From positions 26,419,638-26,483,637 of the forward strand of contig CAMZMU010000111.1 in assembly GCA_947311845.1 (NCBI GenBank): 64,000 bases of DNA, in the 5' to 3' direction. The notes beneath the pieces were generated by a model. That model was given only the letters and a program-made list of their open reading frames with translations. It did not search any database and was not told where the DNA came from. The position numbers and the translations under genes were made by a program. Source of the DNA: Poa pratensis. Lineage: Eukaryota > Streptophyta > Magnoliopsida > Poales > Poaceae. Below are positions 36,219 through 45,795 of this stretch, in pieces. The first letter of the stretch is position 1. Each line of letters starts with the position of its first letter.

Positions 36219-36797
36219 TCACACTGGAGGATTTTCTTGGCTGCTCTGGCGACGACGATCACAACATAACGCCAGTATCATATGGACTGCAAAGTAGCTC
36301 AGCACGGCAAGGATGAGCGCGAGGACAGACATGGACGTCTTCCACCCCTTGCAGGATCCGGCTGCATAGGCAAATAAGAGAGCCACCAAATCCAGTATGA
36401 TCGTCCTGTTCGTCACCTTCAGTGGCCATCCTTCCCATTCTTCTCCATTCTTCTTTGGCAGCCAGCGCGGAAGCAGCATGATGATGATAACGATGGACGC
36501 CACGAAGGAAATGGAGTTGCAGTAAAAGAAGGTGAGGTACCGGCCCCTCATGTTGTCATGCATCACCGGGACACCCGCCTCGTGCACGTCGCTGCTGCTC
36601 TGCCATACTCCGCCAGGCGGTCCCAAGCCGGCCTGGTAGGTTGTGATCGAGTACTTGTCATTATTTGGAGGTGAAGTTATATTTTCAGATTGTGTTGTAC
36701 CACTTATGCCACTGAATATCATCATGTTTGCACGTTGTGAGTAGTTCCCGTATGTTCCTGAGGGCATAGGATGAATTGGTAATGATTTATATGACAT
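36219..36797 (-). pseudogene. PGG-domain protein, C-terminal exon (ankyrin-repeat family)
   Basis: The frame from an ATG at 36797-36795 to a TGA at 36221-36219 gives 193 codons. ATYQAGL-type sequence is followed by the PGG tripeptide near residues 61-63. RYLTFFYCNSISFVASIVII then begins the first membrane segment (about 86-108). VTNRTIILDLVALLFAYAAG forms the second, and a third and fourth hydrophobic stretch reach a basic tail. This is the complete membrane half of cereal ankyrin-PGG proteins, some of which act in salt or defence responses. The ankyrin half is absent to the right, where a stop lies about 15 codons upstream, so either an upstream exon was lost or this is a gene fragment. The reading frame is unbroken, which suggests a recent origin. 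Confidence 0.75.
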
Positions 36798-36829
36798 GTG
36801 TTGGTATTTTGTCAAGTGTTTATCTTTTA

Positions 36830-37590
36830 TGTGATTCTATGATGGTGTTGTGCGAACGTCGACTGCACAACACTTTCACCTTTATGGGCTCATAGGAGAA
36901 CACCGTAGTGTAATGAATTGAGGGAGACTTGGGGGGACACGTAAACCCATGACCGAGTCATGAAGTTGCATTATGAGGGTATTAGTATCGGGGACCTTAG
37001 AGTGTAATGCTTGGCCACATGTTGGCCACATGTGGCCAAGCATTACCTCTTGCCACATAGAGGATTGGCCACATGATCCATCATAAGGGGTTTAGTTTAT
37101 TTATTTAGCTTTACCTAACAATGGCTCCGTCCAAAGAAGATTAAAACTTGACAAGATATTCAACGTGTTGTTTAATAAATCTCTATGCCTAGTAATATCC
37201 ATGCCGCCCTCGGGAACGTTTTCACATATAAGTTACACATCACTTGAGCTTGTCCTCTTGCCACATAGAGGATTGGGCTTTCTCTTTTTGAGAGCTTTCA
37301 CTTGCTACCATTTATTTTCAGCATTTTTATTCTCTTGCATCCATACAACCAAAAATTCCAAAAACACTTGCATCTTTCATTGTTTTATTTATCATTCTTG
37401 CTAACCAATACCTTCAGCTCCTCGTGGGTTCGACAACCTTTTCTATTCGAAAGGTACTACAATTGATCTTCTGCACTTGAGAGTCATCACCCGTAGCTGA
37501 CGAATTTAATAAGAGCAACATTGTAGCAGTAGTAGACTGAAGATAACCGAAGCTTTGGAGAACAGGAATACGATCAGACTAGGCAGAGGC
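36830..37590. other. Retroelement-like non-coding DNA
   Basis: Contains a 13-bp perfect inverted repeat GCTTGGCCACATG/CATGTGGCCAAGC at about 37012-37044. The phrase CCTCTTGCCACATAGAGGATTGG occurs twice, near 37046 and 37253 (given here in full only as landmarks). CTCCTCGTGGGTTCGACAAC (37421-37440) is typical of the leader after the primer site in Athila-like gypsy elements; that is a recollection, not a match I could test. Confidence 0.35.
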
Positions 37591-37593
37591 AAC

Positions 37594-37845
37594 CTACTCC
37601 ACACCCGGCGCTAGCTCCGCGCCGCCCGATCCAGCCATCGCCACCAGAGCGTCATCCACCTCACTGAAACACGGCATGGTAAGCTTGAACAGCTTGTTCA
37701 GTGCCCTCATGGAGTTGTCGGGGACGGTGTTCTTGAAGCAGCCTTCGAATTCCTTGCGAGCTTGCACGATCGGGATGTCATCGGAGCCATCGTCGACCCC
37801 CATCTTCTTGCATAGAACCCGGATCGCCCTGTCCAGGGTTGGCAT
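37594..37845 (-). CDS. Unrecognised 83-residue ORF
   Basis: An ATG at 37845-37843 with a favourable ACCATCATG context opens MPTLDRAIRVLCKKMG, then VQARKEFEGCFKNTVPDNSM and a short hydrophobic end. No domain known to me. Its first residues, MPTLD.AI, also occur inside the 44775-45491 protein (MPTLDQAIQKAAWEG), hinting at a distant family link. It may be the end of a longer protein or a retroelement ORF. It carries no internal repeats or membrane segments. Confidence 0.35.
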   Translation of the reverse strand: MPTLDRAIRVLCKKMGVDDGSDDIPIVQARKEFEGCFKNTVPDNSMRALNKLFKLTMPCFSEVDDALVAMAGSGGAELAPGVE

Positions 37846-38299
37846 GATGGTGGCTAACGGTCATTTTTCGAAAGCAGATTATACTCGGCATATTCTTCGC
37901 TTTTTATCTGCTTATATCAGGATGGAGATCAAATAAGAACCCTCCTGTGCAAGCATGAGTTTCACTTTCAGCGTGTTGACAAATGGCTTAAAGAAGTTCA
38001 GAGGTAAACAAATACGTTCCTCCTGGTGCAGAAATAAAAAGTCCCGTTTGATTGCCGATAAATTAGAGCGTATTGCGCTAGCTATCTCCTGCTAAAGTCT
38101 TGTCGATACCATGCTTTAGGGTGTGCCCGTTGTACTGTGGGGACGTCTGCGAAGGCCACGCCTCGTGAAGACGTTAGAACCGTCTCGCCTTCTGAAGGTG
38201 CCTCTTGAAGACAGTAGCACCGATGCACTCCTGCACGCACTGATGAGGCTGTTTGGTCAGGCATTAGCCAAACCCTGCCATATCTCGAGAGCGTTGAGC
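37846..38299. other. Left flank of the LARD, no gene seen
   Basis: A minus frame (38082-38327) with APSEGETVLTSSRG crosses the LARD boundary and is not a gene. Joined to 50449 onward, this was one continuous sequence before the LARD inserted. Confidence 0.4.
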
Positions 38300-38304
38300 A
38301 CCAT

Positions 38305-41300
38305 TGTGACACCCCTCCCTGGCACATATTACCAGAGAGGCGGTCGTCCCGTGCGCCAGCCCAAGATATCTGGCCGCACGTCGCGACAGTGTAACATAGT
38401 GGAAATCATTACACAATCAGGCACATGAAGTGATACAAATGGTTTACAAGGCCATCTAGGCATGACAAAATATCAAGCCAAGCATGGCTCAGGACAGAGT
38501 TTAACGGGCAGCGGAAGACGACTATGGCAACGGCTTGGAGCGGCTCCACTCCACAGGTATCTGGCTGGGCTACTGATCCTAGCACGCTCTTGCTTCGAAT
38601 CCTCGCTAAGGTGGAAGATGGTTCCTCGCCAACATCTGGCCAAAACATGAGGCCCGTGAGTACATTAAATATGCACTCAGCAAGTATTGCCTCTTACCAC
38701 AAACAATCCAACAATCATGCACAAGACATACATCAAAGGCAACATACTACACATGGCAAGTATCTACCCTAGGCAGATCAATGGCATAAAAGTAGCATGG
38801 CATCACAAGCAAGACATGGCATCAGCAAACAATGGGGGTATCGCCAGTACAGAGTCCAAGCCAGGTGGGGTTGGATCGTGTACCGGTAATCACACAACGA
38901 GCTTACCTGTGACGAGTAGACGGTGCACCTGTTGATACTAAACAACACTTCCAACATCTGCAATCACTGCTAGGCACTCTGGCCTCAACTTTCCAATCAG
39001 GGCATGCACGGTTGATGTGGGCTCTGGCCTAACTATAGGCTCCCCAACGCATCACACCGCCATCCCAACCCACGGTTACCAGCAACATCTCAACACAGTT
39101 CCCTGCATCATTTTATTTGTTCACTTAATGTGATCAGGTCGTTTATTACTTCTTTCAAACAAATCTTAAGTTTAGTCTCCAGACATGACGAGGACACACA
39201 GTGTGACTGACTCTGAACTGTTGTTCCATATCCTAGGAACAAGGCTAGCTGGCTAGGTTGAAGCTCTCGAGAGTTTGCTTTACCACCTATCAGAATGCAC
39301 CCCACTCAGCCGGCACCTCAGGTTCTTCACGCCCGAAGCCGTACTAAGCAAAATACACTCTCGTGACGGTCCACTTGCTAAGACACTCTCCTGCACCACC
39401 CTATGCGCGTGGCATAACGGGCAAGTAAGTCCGGCACATCCCTCGGAGCTACCGAGTATGCCTTGCTCCGGACTACCTATCACAGTCGAACCCGTGCCTG
39501 TCGACCACTTCCCTCGGACAGCGCAACCGAACGACTGCGCCCAGTGGATGGCACAAAAGAGGCTCAACAACCTACTAGGTCACGGTCTTCCCATGGGACA
39601 ACGGTGATATCGCATGCAAGGGTTCAGATTAGTGGCACTATGAATAGGCCTTATCGTTGTTTGGAGGGTTGTTGTATTTAATCAAGTTTCATCACAACAA
39701 GTCACAAAACAGAGGATTAGTCCAGCACAATAAACACAATAACAATATCAATATCATACAACAAACACAACAACCTGTATAAATCAGCATCAGCAAACAG
39801 CAAGGCATTAGCAATATAATAAGGATCAACTGCACAAAAAAGATTAATTGAGTTTGCGTCGACCGGGTGACTGTCGTGGCGATTCCGCCAACAAGCGTCA
39901 TCACAGATCGACTAGTTGGTTAGCGTCGACCGGGTGACTATAGTGGCGATCCCGCCAACAAGCGTCATCACAGATCGACGTTGATGTTTTAGGGAGACGG
40001 CGGCAGTAATAATAACATCAATAACAACAATAATACCCGGGTGACTGTGGCGGGAGACCCGGCCGGTGTCACTCGGGGTTAGTGATAGAACAATAATAAT
40101 AATATAACAAGCAATAGTTTGCGGAGTCTGTTACGCATCCGTTCCTCCACGCGCAAGTCTTTGGCGGCGATACCGACCGACCGTTGACCAGGAAGTGGGT
40201 ACTTGGGCATATAGTCTCCAAAATGAACCGAAAAGCACTCATAAAAATGAGAGAGCATCCATTCCACTCGAGGGTTACCCTGACGTGGTGTCAGCAATCT
40301 CAGCAAATAAAACCGCGGAAAAGTCAGCTCCCAGCATCGCTGTCCGGATGGCCTAAGCCAACCATATTCGACGGTGGGACAAGAGGCAACTAACACGAAT
40401 GCCCCCAACCCCGAGGATCATAAGCCGACATTCGTCTGCACCTCACCTCGGCGCTGAAGAAGTGGAAAAACCAAACAAAGCCCCGCAAAGCGAGACGCAC
40501 AGTTATAATATTTTCCCCCACTTTCTTGGCTGAGGCGGGAGTCCCTGCCATTGCCCCGGAGGTGGGAGTGTTGCAAAGATAAACAATATACTCAATTATA
40601 ATAATTTAAAATGCAACATGATGCATACAACAATACAAGGCTCATATGAGATAACAGATAACAAACAGACAGGTAATAATAATAACAGACAGGTATAGTA
40701 ATAACGATAACTGCAGACAGACATATCACACGGCATGATATCAAGCAAACAAACAAACAAACATTGCGGGACTGATCACAGCAAGGGGTTAGCTTGCCTT
40801 AGATGACGGGTCTCGAAAGGTTCGGGAGGTCTCGGACTCGTCTGGGGTTGGAAGTTCCGGGAAACGCCTACTCCTCGAAACAACTGTCGCCGTATTAAAT
40901 AAAGGCAGTGGAAATAATCTGCTCTAAACTTAACGAAACCAACACTACTGGATAGGTCTCGTCGACACGCAAATTTAGAAATTTGAATCACCTAAATCGG
41001 AGTTACGGTTTAAAAACTACAGACGTTTGAAACACTTACCAGCGGGAAAAGAAAAACTGCTCGCGGAAAAAAAAAACGTCGCGGGCCGCCAACGGGCCGC
41101 TGCGCGCCGCGCGTGGGCGCGCTGCGCTGGCTGCGCTGGGACGGGCCGCTGGCAGGCCAAGGCCTGCCGCCCCAGCTGGGCTTTACTTGGGCCAGCATAA
41201 CGCTTCGAAAACGGTTGAAACGGGGAAAAAAACTGACGAACGGATCGTCGTCTTCCACCGCTGGCTTGCGCACGGGAGGCCGCCGTGGTCGCCGGAGCGG

Positions 41301-42950
41301 GCGGCTCGGCGCGCCGGCCGGCCGGCCGTCGGCGGGAACCGGTCCACCACGGTCCACCGCGCTCGGGGGAGGGGAAAGACAGAGCCAGGGGCGGCTCGGG
41401 AGCGTTGCCCGCAGCTCTGGCCTCACGGCCATGGCGGGAAAACGGGGGCGCCCTGCTGTGCCGCACTGCCAGCCCCGGGACGGCCGGGATGCAGTCACCG
41501 CAGGGGGAGGCTCTGGATGGGTGGGTCAGGGGGCAGGGGGGTGGAGGGAGGAGGCTACGGGCGGGGTTGCCGAGCTTGGCCATGGCTACGGCCATGGTGC
41601 CATTTTCTCGAGTTCGAGAGCTCTCGACTTCTGGCGATGCTGGGGAGTGGGGAGAGTGTGGAGTGAGGGTGAGGTGCATCAGAGGAGGGCTCGGGGGTGG
41701 TCTTATATAGAGGGAAAGGAGGGGGATTGGGTGGGGGCCGGTGCTGCCATGGACGGCGCGTGAGGTTCACGCTATCCCCGCTACAGGGGAGAGATAAGTG
41801 CAGGTTCGGCGCGAGCCAGGGGAGCAGGAGGTGGTCCGCGTCGCGGGAACAGCAGGGGTGCCAGAGGAACAGCAGGGGAGGGTCGGGGAAACAGTGCGGT
41901 GCAGTCCACGCCGGTGGTGATCACCTTCTGGTCATGCCGACATCGGCATCGTCAAGTTTCTCTCAACCTAGGGCACTAGAAGAAAAAGTGGTCACGTCAC
42001 TTGGTGCCAAATTTGATTTCCTACGACTTCTCTGACTAGAGTTTTTGCAAAATCGAAAGTTGTTGCGACTACAAATTTCGAAACACAGTACTGGCCAAAA
42101 TCCAAATTTGATGTTTGGAAAGGCAAAACATCTTTGTCTTGAGCAAAACTTGGTGCAGAGGTGTAGGGTCTACTAGAGCATGCAACCATGTGCTTGCTTC
42201 TCAAAACAAAAATCATTTGGTGTGATTTTGAACACAAATGGATTTTAGGGCAGAAACTTGCTCAGGGAAAAAGTCCATCATTTACCCAACAAGTTACCCA
42301 ATATTTTTGTATAAATGGGTTACACACTGCCTAGGGATCACTCCCTAACTTTGGTGGAATTTTTGGAGACATTAAAATAGGGGTTCCCTTGGAATTTGCA
42401 AAAAGGCAGGAAAAGGGCATTACAAAGGAAGTACCTCAAATAATGCTCAAATGTAGTTGGGACAATGGAATGAAATGTTCAGGAGGTGAAATCATGCACA
42501 TTCCCAAAATGGCATAATTTTTGGATGAGTGTAAAGTGTCTAGATGATTTTCTGGATCAGAATGGCAGTTTGGAAAATATTGGCTAACTTGGAAGTATTG
42601 CATTGGAGTATGCAATATTTTTGCATGGATGGCCTTTATATGGACATGGGGTCCTATGGTATTTTTGGTGGGATTTATTTGGCTATGGAAATGGGCTTCC
42701 CTTTTGTAAGTGGAGAAAAATGGTTTAAATGGTTTAATGATTAGGGCTAGGGTTTTCGAGAGAAAACTTTAGCAACAAAATCACTAAAGCATTGGAGAGG
42801 CTCATGGATCATTGGGAAATTTAGAGAGAGAAATTCCAAAGTCAGATTATCCCCAAAATATTTGAAGAAACATTTAGGCAAAATAGAAAAAGTTTTCCAG
42901 GTATCAGAAAAACACCTCATAATTTAGGTTCCAAAATTTGGGGTGTTACA
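38305..42950 (-). repeat. LARD 3' LTR (4,646 bp)
   Basis: Minus-strand start TGTAACACCCCAAATTTTGG at 42950 and end GTGTCACA at 38305. It contains a GC-rich core (about 41050-41700), a TATA box at 41702-41710 (minus strand), short trinucleotide (AAT) tracts and an (AAAC)n tract near 40746. Confidence 0.95.
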
Positions 42951-42970
42951 GACCTTCCCCCCTTAAAAAG
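42951..42970 (-). promoter_or_regulatory. LARD polypurine tract
   Basis: On the minus strand CTTTTTAAGGGGGGAAGGTC lies directly before the 3' LTR, the position where plus-strand DNA synthesis is primed. Confidence 0.8.
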
Positions 42971-43679
42971 AATCTCGTCCCGAGATTCGGGGAGTTATAC
43001 AAGATAAATCTTGAACGATCCATTTATAACCCCATTTAAAACTTTTCTACAAAATATTAACATTTTATTAATTTAAAACAAGGGTCTCTGTTCAACCAGG
43101 TTTAGACACGGCAATCAACAAACAAGACTTACAACCAATACTAGCAATCAAGAATTTACTTTAGGCAACTATTGCCACAAGTTTGAGAAACAAAAATCTA
43201 CGGTTCTATTTTACAAAAGCTGTATGCACATACAGGTTTTGAAAAACAAGCGGGGTTTCTTTTTAAAAGAAAATCATTTGTGTCACCAATAATTGGTTCA
43301 CAGACATAGAGAAATTTCCCAATTTTAATTTTGCAAGGGTTTTTCCCTAAAAGATACTGAAAAGCGAGGGATTCGCCTTGGATAAAGGGTAGGAGTACCC
43401 GGAGATTTTCTGTTTACTCACTGACATGTGGGACCGGGGTCCACCTGGCAGTCTCTTTCCCTTCTCTCTTCTTCTTCTTCCTCGCGCTGTCCACGGCTGG
43501 CTCTCAGTGCACGGAGCACTCAACGGCGATACTGCTGCGCGTGCGGTCTGTCGATGCAGCGGCCATCCTGGCTTTGGGAAACGTCGGCTCGACGGTCTCG
43601 CGCCATCGTGCGAGTACTGCTCGCGATTCCTTTCTTCTTCCCGCGCAACGCGGTGCCGAGGCGCGGCGTCTGAGCTCCG

Positions 43680-43687
43680 GCTATAAA
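43680..43687 (+). promoter_or_regulatory. TATA box of LARD antisense ORF
   Basis: CTATAAAT lies about 45 bases before the ATG at 43726 on the + strand, correct spacing for a short leader. Confidence 0.55.
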
Positions 43688-43725
43688 TCGGCATCTCCGA
43701 AATTCTCCTCGTCCTCACTTCAACC

Positions 43726-44352
43726 ATGAGCTTTATTCGCGATTTCTTCCGAGCTTACGTCGAGAGGATGGAGGATGCGGGCTTAATCGGGCGCATTGTC
43801 ACCTTCGTGCTCTTCGTGACCATGGTTCCGGTGGTGACCGCGCTGCTGCTGGCGGCGGTGGTCGTCCTGATCCACGGCCTGTTCCTTTGGTGGTCGGGTG
43901 CTGGTGGTGGTGCTGCGGCGGCGGAGCAGGCTGCGGTAGAGGGGCCTGCTGTGCCAGAGGGGCAAGCAGCAGCGGAGGGGCACGGGTACGCTGCGGCAGA
44001 GGAGCACTCGGCGCTGGTGGAGGGGGTTGCAGTAGAGGAGCATGCTGCGGAGGGGCAGGCGGTGGTGGAGCACGGGCACGCTGCGGCGGAGGAGCAGGTG
44101 GCTGCGGAGGAGCAGGCTGTGGCGGGGAAGCGGACTGCGGCGGGGGAACGCGCGGTGCTGGTGGAGGAGCACGCGGAAGAGGGGGATGCCGCGGCAGGGA
44201 AGCAGACGGCGGTAGAGGAGCCGGCTGCGTCGTCGGTGGCGGTCCTTCCGGCGAGGGGGAAGCGGGCCGCTCGAGCCGCCTGTCGCCGTTGCGCGGTCCG
44301 CGACGCGGCGTCGGTTGAGCCAGGCTCATCTTCTAGCAATGCCACTGAGTAG
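43726..44352 (+). CDS. LARD antisense ORF: membrane-anchored Ala/Glu-rich protein, 208 aa
   Basis: The ATG sits in CAACCATGAGC, a good plant start context, behind a TATA box. The first 20 residues are amphipathic and charged (FIRDFFRAYVERMEDAG). A long hydrophobic segment, about residues 22-57 (VTFVLFVTMVPVVTALLLAA onward), should span a membrane. The rest is an irregular Ala/Glu/Val/His repeat with a basic Arg/Ala/Cys stretch near 185-195. It lies antisense between the sense ORF and the 3' LTR, where antisense ORFs have been described in the grass gypsy elements Grande and RIRE2. The opposite strand is also open (43755-44345) but codes only low-complexity Ala/Ser/Pro sequence and lacks a promoter. 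Function unknown. Confidence 0.55.
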   Translation: MSFIRDFFRAYVERMEDAGLIGRIVTFVLFVTMVPVVTALLLAAVVVLIHGLFLWWSGAGGGAAAAEQAAVEGPAVPEGQAAAEGHGYAAAEEHSALVEGVAVEEHAAEGQAVVEHGHAAAEEQVAAEEQAVAGKRTAAGERAVLVEEHAEEGDAAAGKQTAVEEPAASSVAVLPARGKRAARAACRRCAVRDAASVEPGSSSSNATE

Positions 44353-44774
44353 GATTTCTGGGGTGCCTTTGCATCTGCACTGAGGTAGTTGTAGTGTCCT
44401 ACGTTGAAGTAGAGCTTGTATCCTTTGTTTCTGAAATTCCTCTGCTGTACTGAACTTAGTAGATGTGTCAGATCTGTCTCCTCTGATGAACTAGAACAAG
44501 ATTCCCTCTCTGAATTTTCTCAGCTGTCACAAATCTGGTCTTGCAGCATAGACAGAATTGCAGAAGCACTAGCATATAGATAAGAGAACTAGCTATACTA
44601 AGAAAATTATCTTTATAGAAAATAACCCTCCATTACAAGCAACACAACAAACAGGCAAACAACAACAAGCAAACACCCAAACAAACAGCCTCACTGGTTC
44701 TCACCTACCATCATACAAGCGCCACTCAGGCTAACTGAAACAGGGGTTCTACTCCGCTTGATTGCTTCTGGAAA

Positions 44775-45491
44775 TCAGGGAGCGCGGCCGAGACGAAGAG
44801 TGGTGTCCACATATTCATCTTCCGCGGGGTGGGGAATTGCAGGTACGCCTTCGGGTACCGCATCCCGTGCTTCGATGAACTGGTGAACTGTGGCTGAGGC
44901 TTCTGCTGGGATGGCCTGGAAACGGAGTCCGGGCGCAAGGTTCCTTAATTCCGTGAGATGTAGGCTAGTTTGGATGAGGTTGCGCCTAGTGGTCACGAGT
45001 TCTTCCAGCAGGGAATCGCAGAGCGTTAACATTGCAACTCCGTAGGCGACGCTGCTAGTAAGAGCAGGGTCGGCTTCGTTGTTAGCGGAGGTTTGGATCA
45101 GCTCTCCTCCAGGCAGGGGCCTGGCTGGGATAAAGCGGAACGCTCGACTTTGCGCTATCGCCGGCTCTGAGTGCCGGAGACGAGCAAGGCCTTCCCAAGC
45201 TGCTTTCTGGATGGCTTGATCCAGAGTAGGCATGTTCCTACCACGAATCACTTGGGACTTCCTTGGGCGGGTGGGATATGTACTGATGTGTACGTCTGCT
45301 CGAAAGTCACCCCCATGAAATGGGACTGAACTTTTGAACACAACATACCGAGGGCGAAAACGGCAACCGAGGAGCTCACAGACTTTCCTAAGGACTAGCG
45401 GAAAGCCGAGGTGTTCATCGGCCGTGGTCTCTAGGAGAAAGGTGGGCCTCACTGGCAAATCACTCGGGGCTTGGGAACTGGAGCAAGACAT
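44775..45491 (-). CDS. LARD sense ORF, 238 aa, dsRNA-binding-like N-terminal half
   Basis: The ATG at 45491-45489 begins MSCSSSQAPSD and the frame is unbroken to 44775. Residues about 32-110 follow the alpha-beta-beta-beta-alpha outline of a dsRNA-binding domain: LVLRKVCELLGC, then PRYVVFKSSVPFHGGDFRAD, then MPTLDQAIQKAAWEGLARLR. The usual 'G.G.SK..A' is only loosely kept, so the fold is a guess. The C-terminal half is helical with CDSLLEELVTTRRNLIQTSL. A TATA-like CTATAAGA lies about 100 bases upstream at 45596-45589. It occupies the position of gag just after the primer site. Its openness in a young element suggests it could be expressed. Confidence 0.6.
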   Translation of the reverse strand: MSCSSSQAPSDLPVRPTFLLETTADEHLGFPLVLRKVCELLGCRFRPRYVVFKSSVPFHGGDFRADVHISTYPTRPRKSQVIRGRNMPTLDQAIQKAAWEGLARLRHSEPAIAQSRAFRFIPARPLPGGELIQTSANNEADPALTSSVAYGVAMLTLCDSLLEELVTTRRNLIQTSLHLTELRNLAPGLRFQAIPAEASATVHQFIEARDAVPEGVPAIPHPAEDEYVDTTLRLGRAP

Positions 45492-45778
45492 GAGAGCAAG
45501 ATCTCTCAACGGGATTCTACTTCGATGGAGTTGGGTTGCTAAGGTTGGCAGGCGAGGGTGGGGATAAATGGCAGCTAGGACTGGGGTCTCTTATAGATGG
45601 GTTGCGTCGGCTCCTTCTCTTGAAAGAAACCGGCGAGTGGGTCAGGTCTTACTGCACCTTACTGTGGACCGACACTAGCCATGCCAGTTAGGTGGAGATG
45701 GGTTAAATCCATCGGGCTCACTGTCGGGCAAAAGTAAGGCTGGGCTTCCATGCTAGGGTAGTCTACAGCCAGCCTGGC

Positions 45779-45790
45779 GCTCTGATACCA
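45779..45790 (-). promoter_or_regulatory. LARD primer binding site (tRNA-iMet)
   Basis: TGGTATCAGAGC on the minus strand, five bases inside the 5' LTR at 45796. This proves the element reads right to left. Confidence 0.93.
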
Positions 45791-45795
45791 CGCTC

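Noticed and set aside
38082..38327. 81-codon minus ORF
   Set aside because: Crosses the LARD boundary and target duplication, so it did not exist before the insertion.
43755..44345. 196-codon minus ORF opposite the LARD antisense ORF
   Set aside because: Low-complexity Ala/Ser/Pro shadow of the + strand frame; no TATA or good start context.
31383..45790. tRNA gene-like TGGTATCAGAGC stretches
   Set aside because: They are retrotransposon primer binding sites; no cloverleaf around them.
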